A stretch of DNA of 64,000 nucleotides, taken from Drosophila pseudoobscura (lineage: Eukaryota; Arthropoda; Insecta; Diptera; Drosophilidae). This document shows positions 36,456 to 48,540 of the stretch, piece after piece. The stretch lies in contig NC_046680.1 of assembly GCF_009870125.1 (NCBI RefSeq), positions 6,944,001 to 7,008,000 of the forward strand, given 5' to 3'. Made by a program: the position numbers and the translations under genes. The stretch's first letter is position 1. Every line of letters starts with the position of its first letter. The notes under the pieces were generated by a model. The model did no database searches. It saw only the letters and a program-made list of their open reading frames with translations, and had not been told where the DNA came from.

Positions 36456-38690
36456 ATGGATCTGCTCTCGATAACGCAGAAGGTGCTCATACGCCGCACG
36501 GATGGACGGGTCCAGCTGGCGAGTATCATCAAGCTGGATGGCGGGGCCAATAGCTCCGTGACCGTGGAATGGCCCGAGGGCGATTGCACGCGTGGCAAGG
36601 AGATTACGCTGTCCCAGATCATTGAAATGAATCCGGAAATTTTCGCGGTACAGCGAAGAGGGAACGTGGCAGGAATGGCCTCCATTCCACCCAGAGCCTC
36701 CACACTGAGCGCCAGTATAATGGTGAACACCCTGATGCAACGTCTGCCGGCTGGCAATGCACCGTACCCACTGCAGCGCCTGAAGGTGGGCAGTGCCGCG
36801 CCCAGGCAGCGGTCGGCCAGCCGGCAGGAGCGGCATCAGCAGAGGGACGTTCTCGGTGGATCTGATCGGTGCGACTCCAACTGGGACACTGCCAGGATGA
36901 TCCGCTTTTATCGGATGCAGATGGAGAGCCGACCGCTGGAGAACATGGGCTTTCCGGGCCCCCTGAAGAGGCACGGAATTGTGGTGTGTGTGCGGAAGCG
37001 CCCTCTCAACCGGAAGGAGCTGGCCGAGCGCGAGCTGGACGTGATCAGCATGCCCCGGGCGGACATGCTGGTGGCGCACGCGCCGCGCAGGCACGTGAAC
37101 CTTGTGCGATTCCTTGAGAACCACAACTTCCGCTTCGACTATACCTTCGACGAGGCCTGCTCAAACGCCACCGTCTACAATTATACTGCCCGTCCCCTGA
37201 TCCGGCACATATTTGATGGCGGAATGGCCACGTGCTTCGCTTATGGGCAGACCGGGAGCGGCAAGACCCACACAATGGGGGGAGAATTCACGGGAAAGCA
37301 GCAGAACGTGATGGACGGCATCTATGCGATGGCGGCCACCGATGTCTTCAGCACTTTGGCGGACCCGGCGAACGCCGGCCTGGGACTGAGGGTGACCTGC
37401 AGCTTTTTCGAGATCTACGGATCGCGGATCTACGACCTCTTGACTCCGGGCAGAGCGCAGTTGCGCGTCCTCGAGGATAGCCACCAGCAGGTCCAGGTGG
37501 TGGGTCTCACCGAAAGGCCAGCGCGCTGCACCGCCGATGTCCTGTCACTCCTGGAGCAGGGCAACTGTGCCCGCACCTCAGGCCATACCTCGGCCAACTG
37601 CAAGTCTTCTCGCTCCCATGCCATTTTCCAAATTGTTCTGCGATCCGCGAACACGTACCGTCTCCATGGAAAACTCTCGCTGATCGATCTGGCCGGAAAC
37701 GAGCGGGGGGCGGACAACTCCAGTGCGGATCGAAGGACACGCCTGGAAGGCGCCGAGATCAACAAGTCCCTGCTGGTACTGAAGGAGTGCATCCGGGCTC
37801 TGGGTCGTCAATCGGGCCACATTCCATTCCGTGGCTGCAAGCTCACCCAGGTGCTGCGCGACTCCTTCATCGGAAAGAAGGTAAAGACCTGCATGATAGC
37901 GACGATCTCGCCGGGTCTGCGCTGCGTGGAGCACACACTGAACACCCTCCGATATGCGGATCGCGTCAAGGAGCTTACGGCACAGACAGTGTCCCCAAAG
38001 CGTTTCTCTCGGTCCACTTCCGTGGTGGCAGCCCCGTCCGTATCGGGAAGCAGCCTGGTTGAAACCAATTCCCTTCCGGATATCATCAGTCCAACCCAGG
38101 CTTCACAGTCCCTGACCAACTTGCAATGGTTCGTCTCCTCCACATCCCTACCGGTCGTGGAAAACCACTCGAACAGAACGACAAGAACCCGTCGATCTTT
38201 GGAAATGGACGCTCTGACCTACTGCTCAAATCCGAACGAGAACAGAAGACCCGAACGGGAGCAGTATAATCCTCCCAATTTACATAAACCCGTACCGCAG
38301 ATGTGCTCACGGCATTCGGAGGTGAACTCACGGCAATCGGAGATGAACTCACGGCAATCGGAGATGAACTCAAGGCATGCGGAGGTGAACTCAAGGCATT
38401 CGGAGGTGAACTCAAGACATTCGGAGGTGAGCTCACGGCATTCGGAGGTGAACTCAAGACATTCGGAGGTAAACTCAAGACATTCGGAGGTGAACTCACG
38501 GAGCACGGAGGGGAACTCACGACACACGGAGGGGAACTCACGACACACGGAGGGGAACTCACGAAACACGGAGTTGAACTCACGGAACACGGAGGGGAAC
38601 CCACGAAACTCGGAGGTGTTCCAAGATGCCTCGCTGCTGCTGTCCAAAGCCTTGGACCTGGTAAAAAGATCCCGTGAGAACGAGTTCTAA
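36456..38690 (+). CDS. Klp59D: Kinesin-13 family motor
   Basis: A single uninterrupted 744-aa frame; the first in-frame ATG is 36456. Residues about 10-65 are the kinesin-13 N-terminal basic/acidic domain. The neck and an internally placed motor (about 172-507) follow, the layout of kinesin-13 microtubule-depolymerising motors. The P-loop is GQTGSGKT at 264-271. Switch I is NCKSSRSHA starting at 381 (usual NANSSRSHA). Switch II is DLAGNE at 411-416. LRYADRVKEL closes the motor. The KVD finger that kinesin-13s use to bend tubulin reads H-V-N (213-215). The C-terminal tail contains a heptad repeat R-x-S/T-E-x-N-S encoded by a 21-bp minisatellite (619-721), then a short helical end. Length is near the 729 aa I recall for D. 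melanogaster Klp59D and longer than Klp59C. Open frames on the opposite strand and in other frames are by-products of GC-rich coding and of the 21-bp repeat. Confidence 0.88.
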   Translation: MDLLSITQKVLIRRTDGRVQLASIIKLDGGANSSVTVEWPEGDCTRGKEITLSQIIEMNPEIFAVQRRGNVAGMASIPPRASTLSASIMVNTLMQRLPAGNAPYPLQRLKVGSAAPRQRSASRQERHQQRDVLGGSDRCDSNWDTARMIRFYRMQMESRPLENMGFPGPLKRHGIVVCVRKRPLNRKELAERELDVISMPRADMLVAHAPRRHVNLVRFLENHNFRFDYTFDEACSNATVYNYTARPLIRHIFDGGMATCFAYGQTGSGKTHTMGGEFTGKQQNVMDGIYAMAATDVFSTLADPANAGLGLRVTCSFFEIYGSRIYDLLTPGRAQLRVLEDSHQQVQVVGLTERPARCTADVLSLLEQGNCARTSGHTSANCKSSRSHAIFQIVLRSANTYRLHGKLSLIDLAGNERGADNSSADRRTRLEGAEINKSLLVLKECIRALGRQSGHIPFRGCKLTQVLRDSFIGKKVKTCMIATISPGLRCVEHTLNTLRYADRVKELTAQTVSPKRFSRSTSVVAAPSVSGSSLVETNSLPDIISPTQASQSLTNLQWFVSSTSLPVVENHSNRTTRTRRSLEMDALTYCSNPNENRRPEREQYNPPNLHKPVPQMCSRHSEVNSRQSEMNSRQSEMNSRHAEVNSRHSEVNSRHSEVSSRHSEVNSRHSEVNSRHSEVNSRSTEGNSRHTEGNSRHTEGNSRNTELNSRNTEGNPRNSEVFQDASLLLSKALDLVKRSRENEF
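38310..38618 (+). repeat. 21-bp coding minisatellite in the kinesin tail
   Basis: Fourteen consecutive units of exactly 21 bases plus a 15-base partial unit, each with a core like CATTCGGAGGTGAACTCA. Each unit encodes seven residues (R-H-S-E-V-N-S and variants). Units differ by point changes but never in length, so the reading frame is kept. No unit has a stop in several of the other frames, which explains the long spurious ORFs here. Confidence 0.95.
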
Positions 38691-38746
38691 ATCATGATTT
38701 CTACAACACACACATTATCTAATATATAAAACAAGTCTTGGATCTG

Positions 38747-38752
38747 AATAAA
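38747..38752 (+). promoter_or_regulatory. Poly(A) signal AATAAA of the kinesin gene
   Basis: AATAAA 57 bases after the stop codon. Confidence 0.75.
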
Positions 38753-41700
38753 AAGAATCAGAGGAAGTAAAATCTTTTAGCTAGCTGAAAACGTGGACAT
38801 TCATTCACCATTCGAAGAGCTTCACCTATTACCTTAAAGCATCCTCCGTATTACCCACACTACTGGCCTCATTCCTAGTTCATTTGTGTGCCAATCTGTG
38901 CGCCTGGGCTTAGGCCCTCAGCCTATACTCAAAACATTTCCATCTCTAGACTGTGGCCCAACTCGAACTAAGAGCAAATATTTTCCGCATAGTTGCGTAC
39001 TAAGCCAAAAACTTACTTCTTTCTTTCAGTTTTTCTCTTGGCTTTTTTTCTGCGTACTGCTGGGAGGAGACGGGAAGTGGCGTGGCTCCTTTGACAGCTG
39101 TCAATATACAATATTGGGGATTATGATGGTGCAAAGACACGTCTTACGACAAAGCTTTGTGTCAATATATTAAATTATGGCTTACGGCGGCTTTGCCCTA
39201 ACTCCCAGCTCCCTCTCTCCCTCTCCCACTTTCACTCAGTGGTTCTTTTTTTTCTTTTTTTTTATCTGGCTTGACTTTTTGGCTTTTTTTCGCGTAAATC
39301 CCCTCCATAAATGCCCAAGGCAGAATAAATATGGTTGAAGCAGGCAAATTTTATGTTACTCCAAAACGTTTCACATTAATTGAAATCGAACTAAGAAGAG
39401 TATCAGTATTAACCAGGAATTTCATTTCAAATCGAAATCGAAGCTAAGAGATCCACTTAAACCTCACTTGAAATATATTACGAGTAATTAAAAGGGAAAT
39501 TAATGTTGTGGCTCGAATGTTTGCCGTCTTCTACGGCTGTCAACGATTTAATGTTTGCCATTTCATGTTCAAGTCCCTGCCGTCACTCGCGTCGTTAATC
39601 AAAAGCGTCTTTAATCTTATGTCAAGTAATGTAAATAAACAATTACGAGCATTTATGTGTGCACACTTGCCCTCGCACCCACACGAAAACCCTGGCACAC
39701 ACAAGAGCACAAATTTTGCGGCTTAAAGTTAATTCGTTTCCCAAGTGTTTACCTAACCTGGCATTAAACCAGCTAGTGAGATGCACCCGCACGGTTCCCC
39801 CGCGCCTTCATATCCATCCTTTCTAATATGCCATTAGCATTGCTACCTAAATAAGTAAGTGAGTAAATTTGATGGGCACATGCACACATACATACTCTAT
39901 GTACATATGTACACCGACAAGAAAGGAGACAGAGCAAACAAAACCGGAAGGCATCGCGTACGGAATCAGTCAAGTGCAAACATTTCAATTTTGAGGAAAC
40001 TGATAAGTCGCATTAATGTAAACTTAACGTTGGATAAACAAATTTCTAAAGAGCGACCGATAAGACCCCCGAAAAGGAACGAAACACATCAAACACATTT
40101 CTTGGTTGAAAGCTGAAAGCCGTCTTCAGACGCTGGCATCGTTCCCCCGCCAAGCCCCCGCCGTCCTCCTATATATCGATTACTTTGCGTCTAATGCACT
40201 TTGCAACTCCAGGACTCCAACAAGAAGAGCTCCCTCTCTATCAAATGGTTCAACTTGAGTCGAAAGACCTTGCCACGAAAGTGTTTTGGATAAAACTTTG
40301 CTCGTGGCAGCGCAGCCCCAAGGAAAGAAATATAATAGCAGGGATTCAGCTGGCGAGTAGGTGGAAATCTAGATGCTCCGCTAGTGGGCGAAATATCAAT
40401 GAGCTAGTGCTAGTATAGCAGCAGCACATCCCACAAATGATACTTTCGTTATACGTTAAAATACCTTAAAAGACCTCCACTTAGAGCTTGATTTCCATGT
40501 GGTAATCGTGTAAACCGATCTTATATGCATGTACGTTATTCCAACAAATAAAAATTTGATCGAAGAGTGGTTTAAGCAGTCCTTTGGCACTTCCCTTCCA
40601 CTTCCGCCAATCCCTCATTTTGCTGGATGCATGTTGGCAATGATAATTGTCCTGCTCGGACTTTGTCGTTGTCATTGTCCGGCCAATAAATTGTTGGCAG
40701 CTGCATGTTTGTTAAGCCCCACCCGAGGGCCCCCAATAAGCCATGTCGGTTGCGTTTGCCTACAGGCTATTGGTTGAGTGGGCAGCGGATACTGGACAAC
40801 ACTGAGTCGTGTCCGTATCCTGTCTGGTGCTGTCCCTTCTGTCGACGCTTCAACTGTTGTGCCAGGCTTGGGGCGAATTATTTATGTTGCGAATTACGGG
40901 CTCAGTTAAAATAATTCTCCTTCGAGGCGAGAAAATAAATAAGATTGTCATATTTTCGAATGCATTCCGTTTTCAGGAAACCGATTACGGCATGCATTTG
41001 CAGCAGTTTTAAATTTGAATTAAAATTTCCATAACTTGCTGAACCACAAAGGCCTCGCTTAAAGCCTCTTACAATAATTGAAATGTCCTTATTTAAGCTC
41101 TCCCAGTGACCGCTTCCGCCTTCGCCTCCTCATCGTCCCTTAATCCAGGGCCCTGACGGCAAGAGCCGTCGTCCAGCTGAGTCGGCAAGGGGCGTTGCCT
41201 TTTGTCTTAACCCAAATTGTTCGCCATTAAGCCGTCAAGTGCTAAACATGCAAGCGATTCTCAATTCAGTTCTCCTTCTCTCGCCTCGCGTTGCCTTGCC
41301 TTGCCTTGCCCCAGCTCTCTTTTTCTCCCATTCTCCATTCGCGTGCCACCGTATGGAAAACGTCAGAGAGAAATTTGCAAAGATAAAAACGAACTTTGCA
41401 TATTTACAAACACTGTCAGACGTAGGTTAAAGTCCATTAAAAAATGGTGTGAGATGAACAGGGCCACAACAGGGACCAAGTGTGCAGGGAAGGGCAAGGG
41501 TTTCATTTCAATTTTCACTTGCCCACCTTTTCAATGCCCTCCGAGAGGGTATAGAGGCAAGTTTATCCAATGGGCTGCAAGCAGTTTGGGTTCCTTACAA
41601 GACTTCAAAACACTGAAGAAAAGAATATATCCAATCATAAATAGTTAACAATCTGGGGCTATACTTTTCGAACATATTCGAAGGAATATATTAATAGAAA

Positions 41701-44700
41701 AATATGCTTCAAAATGCAGTGGAAGGATGTTCTCCGATGAGAGACTCTTTACTCATTTATTTCTTATAGAATATAAGCTTGTACCATCCTTTAAATAACG
41801 AAATTCAATTTGTTTCATTTTGATATCCTTGAACATCCTAGAGTACATCCTTAGATATCAAACAAGCGTATATTCTTGATCTGATTATATGGCACTGGCC
41901 ATCCTTTATAAGGACATTATCATTCCCCTGGCCACACAGCAGAGTGGAAATGTGTGAAAAATGAGAAACGAAAGAGCAGCAAGCTGTGACTGCCGAGCCA
42001 CGGGGCATGGAATGCCTGCAACAGCCACTATAGTCGCATACTCGTATCGCCCCGAAGAACTTGACAAACATCAAGTTGGCTGCACTGCCACATGTCCTTG
42101 CAAGCCACGGTACATGTACATACATGTCTGTGCATGCGTGCGCGCTGCGCTAGTGTGCTTGTGTTTGTCACGCTAACCTCAAAATTGCCGCCAACAATTT
42201 AACAAGCAGACGTTGTGTGAAAAATATGTCAAACAGAAGGCGAAGGCGGTGGCGGTGGCGGTGGCGATGGCGGTGGCATTTCGTTCCTCTCTTTTTTGGC
42301 CAGCTTTCATACGAAAATTGCGTTAGCACACAACACACACACCCACACCCACACACAGAGACACACGAGGACGAGAGGACACTCAGACATGTCCCCATAG
42401 TCGAATTACTAACATAAAAAGTGGCTAACACACACACACACACCGACGCATATAGAAACGCCGACACCCACATGCCAGGGCAGGGCAAACATTTTCCCAG
42501 CCACGTTTTGAATTATGCATGTCTGCCACACATGACTCGGAATCCCTCGCTCCACTTGTCTCTCTTCTCTCTTTTCGCCTCGTTCTGGGCCACGAAGAAA
42601 AATATACATATTCACCAAAAAATAAAATTACAAAATATGCAAACGGTTGAAGGCACAAACTATTCGTGGCACCAGCTCCAGGAGTTGAACCAGAATGCGG
42701 CTCAGCGAAGCAGGAAGGATGTGTTTGGATATTATGGTTCCCCCAAACCTCATAATGACTGAATTCAGTGTCGAGAAGCATTTAAGTGTTCCTGAATTCC
42801 CATTTCCAGACTCCTTTTCTGCATCCGAATCCGAGTCCACCTTTGATTACCCATGTGTCCAGAGGTAAACGGATCCTGGAGCTTACTATGGGCACAAATA
42901 AAGCCTAAAAGGAAGCTAATTTCAAAGTCAACTAGGAGCACAGCTTATCAAGAGTCTCTCGAACTGAAAATCTCATTTGCCTGGCATCATTTATGGGACC
43001 TAAATGAGGAAGTAGGCCCAAGCAAATGAATTTTCCCACAGACCAAGGACCCTTTAATACGACTAGGTGCATAAATGATTCAAATTGGTTACCAATCAAT
43101 AGACTGTATGGGCTGTAACAAGCCCATTATGACACATTCAGCTGCCTGAGTCCGCCGCCAGTTGCAAATACACTCCTTCACAGAGTGGGAGGACAGGGCA
43201 GTGAAAAAGCAGCAGTCAGAAAACAGTAATTAAATGGAAAACGCACTCGAAAAGCCAGCCGAGTCAAGGCACTCCTCTCCTGGCTTTAGGGCACAATCGC
43301 GTGACTTGGAGGCCGACCCTCGAGCACTCACCAAATACCCACACAAACAGCTGTACTCGAGTGCTGCTCAAGTATGAATTTTTGTATACGAGTATATTCT
43401 TGTACTTGTACATGATTTCTTTTTATAATTTTAATTTGCGGCAACCTTGGCCCAAACGATGGCCTTGAGAGGGTCCTGGGCCTGGAGCTCGAGTTAATTT
43501 CGAGTTTCTTGTTTGCTGTTGAATAATAAATTCGGTTATTGATTTCTTCCTGAAAAATGAGCACAAAAAATAAGCCAGAAAATTAAACTCAAACCGGAAC
43601 CGGATGATGGGATGACGGAACGATGGGATGACGACGCCCACAGACTGTGAAAGTTTATGGAGTCGTTTGGGGTGCTACAAATGTACTGCTCATCTGGGGG
43701 CCGCTAGAGTAAAGTTGTTTGGTTTACTTTATGATCTTGGCACTTGTTGTTTTCACTCCCAAAGAACAACATAATTTTGGCCAGTCAACAATCAACTGCT
43801 GGCCACCGCCCCTCCCCTTCAAAGGGATATTCATGTGTCAGTTGAAAGCAGACGAAGGAAAAGTGTTGGCAGGAAGGAAAACTTCTTGTCCGTTTGTCAA
43901 AATGTAATAAAGTGCAAACAGCAGCAAAAAATAATGTGAACACATAAAAATAACCAAAACTTTTTCCTCTTTATACAAACACACACGCACGCACACATAA
44001 AGATGTACACATGTATGTGGGTGTTGGCTCTCTCCAGACCTATTGTTTTATTATTGTTCACCCTTTTTGGAGGGTACGAGTTAGAAGGGGATGACTACTT
44101 GAACTTGGCATTGACATGGCGTGGACAGCACAAGTCCATGGGGGAAACTCTGTCTTATCCACGGAAGAGCATACAACTTTTCCTTCCGCCCTACTGCCCG
44201 CCCCCCACTCTTGTCTTGTCAAAGTCTACAAAGTCCCCTCAAGCACAAGCACAATTCAAGCCATTATTATATGTTTAATTAAGCCAAAAGTTTTGTGTCA
44301 GATTCGGCTTATGGATACATCTGGGATAGGGTGGCGGATATAAATGCTGTTAAAAAGATGACTGTCTACGGTAAACAGACGCTAAATGTCCGTAATAGGC
44401 ATCTTCTTCCCGATATATATATATCGCACAACACACTCGAGAGGGAATAACTCTTAGGCTCCTTTGACATGGACATCTGATCTAATCCTTAAAAGACAAT
44501 TGTTTCTACTACACTCTCTCACTGGCAAATTTTTGTTAAATTTTCCACCAAACTGTATTTCCCCACAACTCAATTGGGGCTTTAATTTGGGCTTTAATTT
44601 TTTCCACTCCCTTCTAGACATACGCTTTGGTAATAGTGGGCGTGGCAGTGCATGGCTGCCGGCACCCCGGCACCACAGATATATAATATATACGATACAA

Positions 44701-45039
44701 CGCCAGAAAAAAGTATATTTCCTCAATTGATTTTGATTGTTTTTGCCCCCGGGGGCAGGACACGCAAAAAGGCTAAAAGGCACCGAAAATTGTATTGATT
44801 TATTTGTCGTGCTTTTGTCTCTCTTTGGGGAAATCTGAAACGTTAAAATATCGTATCTTTTAACTTTAGTTTCGTTATTTTATTGGTGTGGAGCGGCCGC
44901 CAAGTTCAAAACTAAATATTTTTCCACCAAAAAGTTATCCATTTTCCATTTTATTTCATTTCATTTTCCACTGACGGTGGTCTCCTTCACCACGAAATGA
45001 GAAAACAAAGAGGAGGCAAACTTTTGCGGATATCATGAC

Positions 45040-45125
45040 TACAAGATACCTCTGGTTCTCAGGCCCAGGATATCCAGCTGTTGCGGTCCACGCGAATACA
45101 ATATACCCCTCTATTACCCATATAG
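45040..45125 (+). mobile_element. Possible short remnant of a dispersed repeat
   Basis: It starts with AAGATACC and ends with ACAATATACCCCTCTA, matching the beginning and end signatures of the 24796-25812 element (TAAGATACC and CTAATATACCCCTCTA) with nearly all of the interior missing. It could be an internally deleted relative, or a short chance match. Confidence 0.3.
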
Positions 45126-48100
45126 GGGGGGGCATAACAAATTTCACTCAGAACCGAAAGGAGGCAAGTGGGTTGGAAAAGGTTAACAGCAACTTATGCA
45201 AATGCCTTATGCAACGGAGGATCTCCCCCAATTCACGCAGTCCCCCACTCCTTCTATCCTTTATAGTTTTCCCATTCTCCCTCAGAGAAAGAGAGAAGCC
45301 AAGTCAAATAGAAGGGAAAAATAAAGCGAACTTTTTGTTAGTTTGGTTTAAGTACCGTGGAAATGGTTGAAGGAGACTTTTGGTGGGGCCCGAGGTCAGT
45401 TCTGCATGACTCTCCTCTCGGGCTGCCCTTTGTTTCCCAGGGAAATACACACAGAATGGCGTTTTAGTTGGTTCAAATAACTCAAATGGCAGCAGACGAA
45501 GAGGAGCAAAATATTTCCCTCATTTGCATTTTACAAGAACTTTTCCCAACGGCTGTTAAATGGTAAGGGGATGGTTCTTTGGGTATGGGTATGGGAAAAG
45601 ATTGCCAACAGTTAACCACACATTCCTTAATCTTCCATCTGCTGCAATGAATCTTTGCCGCCCCCCACTCTCCACTGCCCTTGGCTCTTTTGAACGCGAG
45701 AGGCGGGCCAATTTGTGGCCACTAATTCGGCATCTGAATAGTCACTTGAAAATGAGAAAGAAAGGGAAGTCTTTCGGGGAGAAATGGAGACCAAAGGGAG
45801 GCGGACGAAGACCAGGAGAAGTGTACTCGTACTTTGGTAGACTTTTAACGATGTCATTGCAATAAACTTGAGGCTTCTCAACCTCAAACTTCTTCGCATT
45901 CCTTTCATTTTTCCTACACTCCCCCCACCCCCCTTCCGCCCCGTTCCACCATTTTCCAGACAACCATCCCACCCGCATTTCCTTTATCAATTACGCGAAC
46001 ATTTTTTTAATGATTTCGACTGCAGTTTTGTTTGGTTTGGGTCCAGCAGAAATCTCCGTTTCGTTTCGTTTCGTTCCGTTCCGTTGGCTTGATTTTCTTT
46101 CCTTTCTTTCGTGCTTTTGCGCTTTTCTTTTGCTGACAAGTGCACATTTTTCTTGGCTCTAACCAGCCCCCGTCTCGCCTCTGCCGATACCAAGAAAAGC
46201 GCAAACTTTATGCAGAAGCACAGGACTCAAAGAAGTAAAAATAAAACTTTGAAAAAACAGGAAGCGGAAGAGGAATAAATATTTGTATTTTTTTTCCATA
46301 TAGAAGAAGTTGGAAGAATGCACTTTTTTGCTGTAAAATCTTCCCTGCCAGTTTTTCCCCTATTCCTTTCTTTATTGGTTCGTCAAGTAACTTACTTGAA
46401 GTTGAGAGTTTTCCTAATAATTAGTTGGCAAATATTATTAATTATCTTCCTTTCTCTGATAATTTAAGGATAGACCCCCCAGTATTCCTTTAAAGAGGAT
46501 TTCTTTTGGAATCTCTTGAAGTTCCCTTTTGTCTAGAAAACTTTCAACTGTGTGTTTAGAGCCATGAGCTCTGTTTCCTTTGATGAAGTCTTTCTATGAA
46601 TCCTTTTCTGTTTCCCCCAATTGCTTTCTGTTCTCTCTCTTCTCCCCCCAATTTCATTCGCTTTTACGTTTATGTTCTAGTTTTTTCTCAAAGTCCTCAC
46701 GGGGCTTATCGCATGGCGATGATCTGATATGATAAATCCTACCTCAAATATGAAACGTATTCAGGCTGGAGGTCTGTGCGCAGAGTCTGACTTGAATACA
46801 CATTGGTTGACTGTCCGTCTGTGTGACTGTATGCTCGTGTGAGTGTATTCGTGTGTACAGTATGGCTACTGTAGGCTTGGGTGTATGTATGGATGTATAA
46901 CTTGTTGCAAATGCTTATCAATTAATACAAATCATTGCCTACTTTTCTGCGTGTTGGCTTCGTCCGCATTGCCCGGCCTTCCTCGAGGGAATTTTTCTCC
47001 CTGGGTGTGTGAATACTCTAATTGAAAAAGGGTATAGTGGCGTAAGAAAAGTCCGTTACAGACATTTCCTTTCAAAATTTTAGACCTTTGACTATCCCAA
47101 TCGTGACCTTGGGTAATTGAAAACATTCCCAACTATGTTGGAGGTAAGCTTATCCAGGAGTATACTAGTCCTTCTGACAGGGTACGGTCCAAGTCGGTTA
47201 GTGTCTTCTTCCTTCATTAACCATTCCCTCTACATTTGGAATTCTTATTTATGGTGAGCATTTGGCTTAATCCACCATCATTTATACCAATTTGCGGCCA
47301 AATAGTTGCCATATGTGAGCCATCTGGGAGGCGCTTAGGCAGCGAGGAGGCGGCCTCTGAGGACCAGAAACAGAGCTTAAGCAAAAGTCGGTGGTATTTG
47401 ATGAGGCGCCGGCTCTGAAGTGGAGCTGTCAGTGATTTATTCCGAGATATTTACTGATTTCTATCTAAGGACTCCTTTCAGTGCCGCCCAAAAGGTATGT
47501 CAACAGAACTTGATACATTTTCCACTCATCTTTAATGCGAGTACATCCCTTTAAAACGTTTACTCATCTTTCATTGATAAAGTTGACTTTTAGCCTGATT
47601 GCTTTTCAATTAAGGCTAGCGGAAAAAACAATAATTCAACTCATAAATCATATAGCAATGAAACAAACGTGAGGAATTTACATTACATTATTTACATATT
47701 AAATAATTTCCGATTGTAAACTGTTGGCAAACACCAAATACCTAAAACACACAAAGGCCATAAATTATGCTCCGAAATTAAACATTGCCGCATAACTGCA
47801 TATTACACCACGTTTCGATATAGATAGTACTTCCCCACAGCCTCATGGCTAATCGAAATTAGTAATGGCAATCGTATCAAAGGAAAAAGTGATTGGAAAA
47901 CAATTAGCCAAACTATTAAAATCACCACCAATTGGTTGGAAAGTACATTTCATTTAAGCAGTTTATTTTGTAGTAAACAATGCTACAGCAGGTAGATAAA
48001 GTATCCAAGTGCTCAACAGATACTGAACACAACTAGATCAACCTATTCCGCTTGGCATTCAAGTACCTCGAAGTATTTCCACCAAGTATTTGTGGCCCCA

Positions 48101-48540
48101 TAGTTGCTTTTGTTATAGATGTAGACCGTGCCGTGAAAGAAAGCTGACAAAAGATACGCTAAACAAAACACGAGCCGAAACGTTAAAGGCTGAAGGAAAA
48201 AATACACTTTAAATTTCCGTGGCGGTTGTGAAATGCAAATAAAGCGGCAGGGAAAGTGCTTAAAGGACTTTCAGCAACTAATTCACTTGGAGGGGTCGTA
48301 AAAAGGGGAAATGGAATAAATTAATAAGGCGCACACACACACACAAAAACACCAGAGCTGACCAGCTGTTGCCCGGACTTGAGACCTTCCAGGCATTTCC
48401 TTTCCTTTCCGAGTGTCCCACTTGGAGTCCGGAGGCGTAATTAATAAAGTTATTACCAGGAGCAAAGGGACCAGGACCAGGACCAGGACCGTACTGGATA
48501 CAGGATACAGCTTACATGTGGACACCATTAACTTGTAATT

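Noticed and set aside
36372-37124. 250-codon minus-strand ORF over the kinesin N-terminus
   Set aside because: Antisense shadow of GC-rich coding sequence; His/Arg/Leu-rich and without any motif, while the plus strand encodes an unmistakable kinesin.
38086-38647. Long repetitive ORFs on minus and other plus frames over the kinesin tail
   Set aside because: Produced by the 21-bp repeat, which is open in several frames; only the kinesin frame continues from the motor domain.
41217-41648. 143-codon ORF
   Set aside because: Begins in CCTTG and CT-rich repeats, has mixed unrelated segments, no motif and no support from a second exon.
44411-44426. Perfect 16-bp palindrome CGATATATATATATCG
   Set aside because: Essentially an AT dinucleotide run with CG ends; such palindromes are expected in simple repeats.
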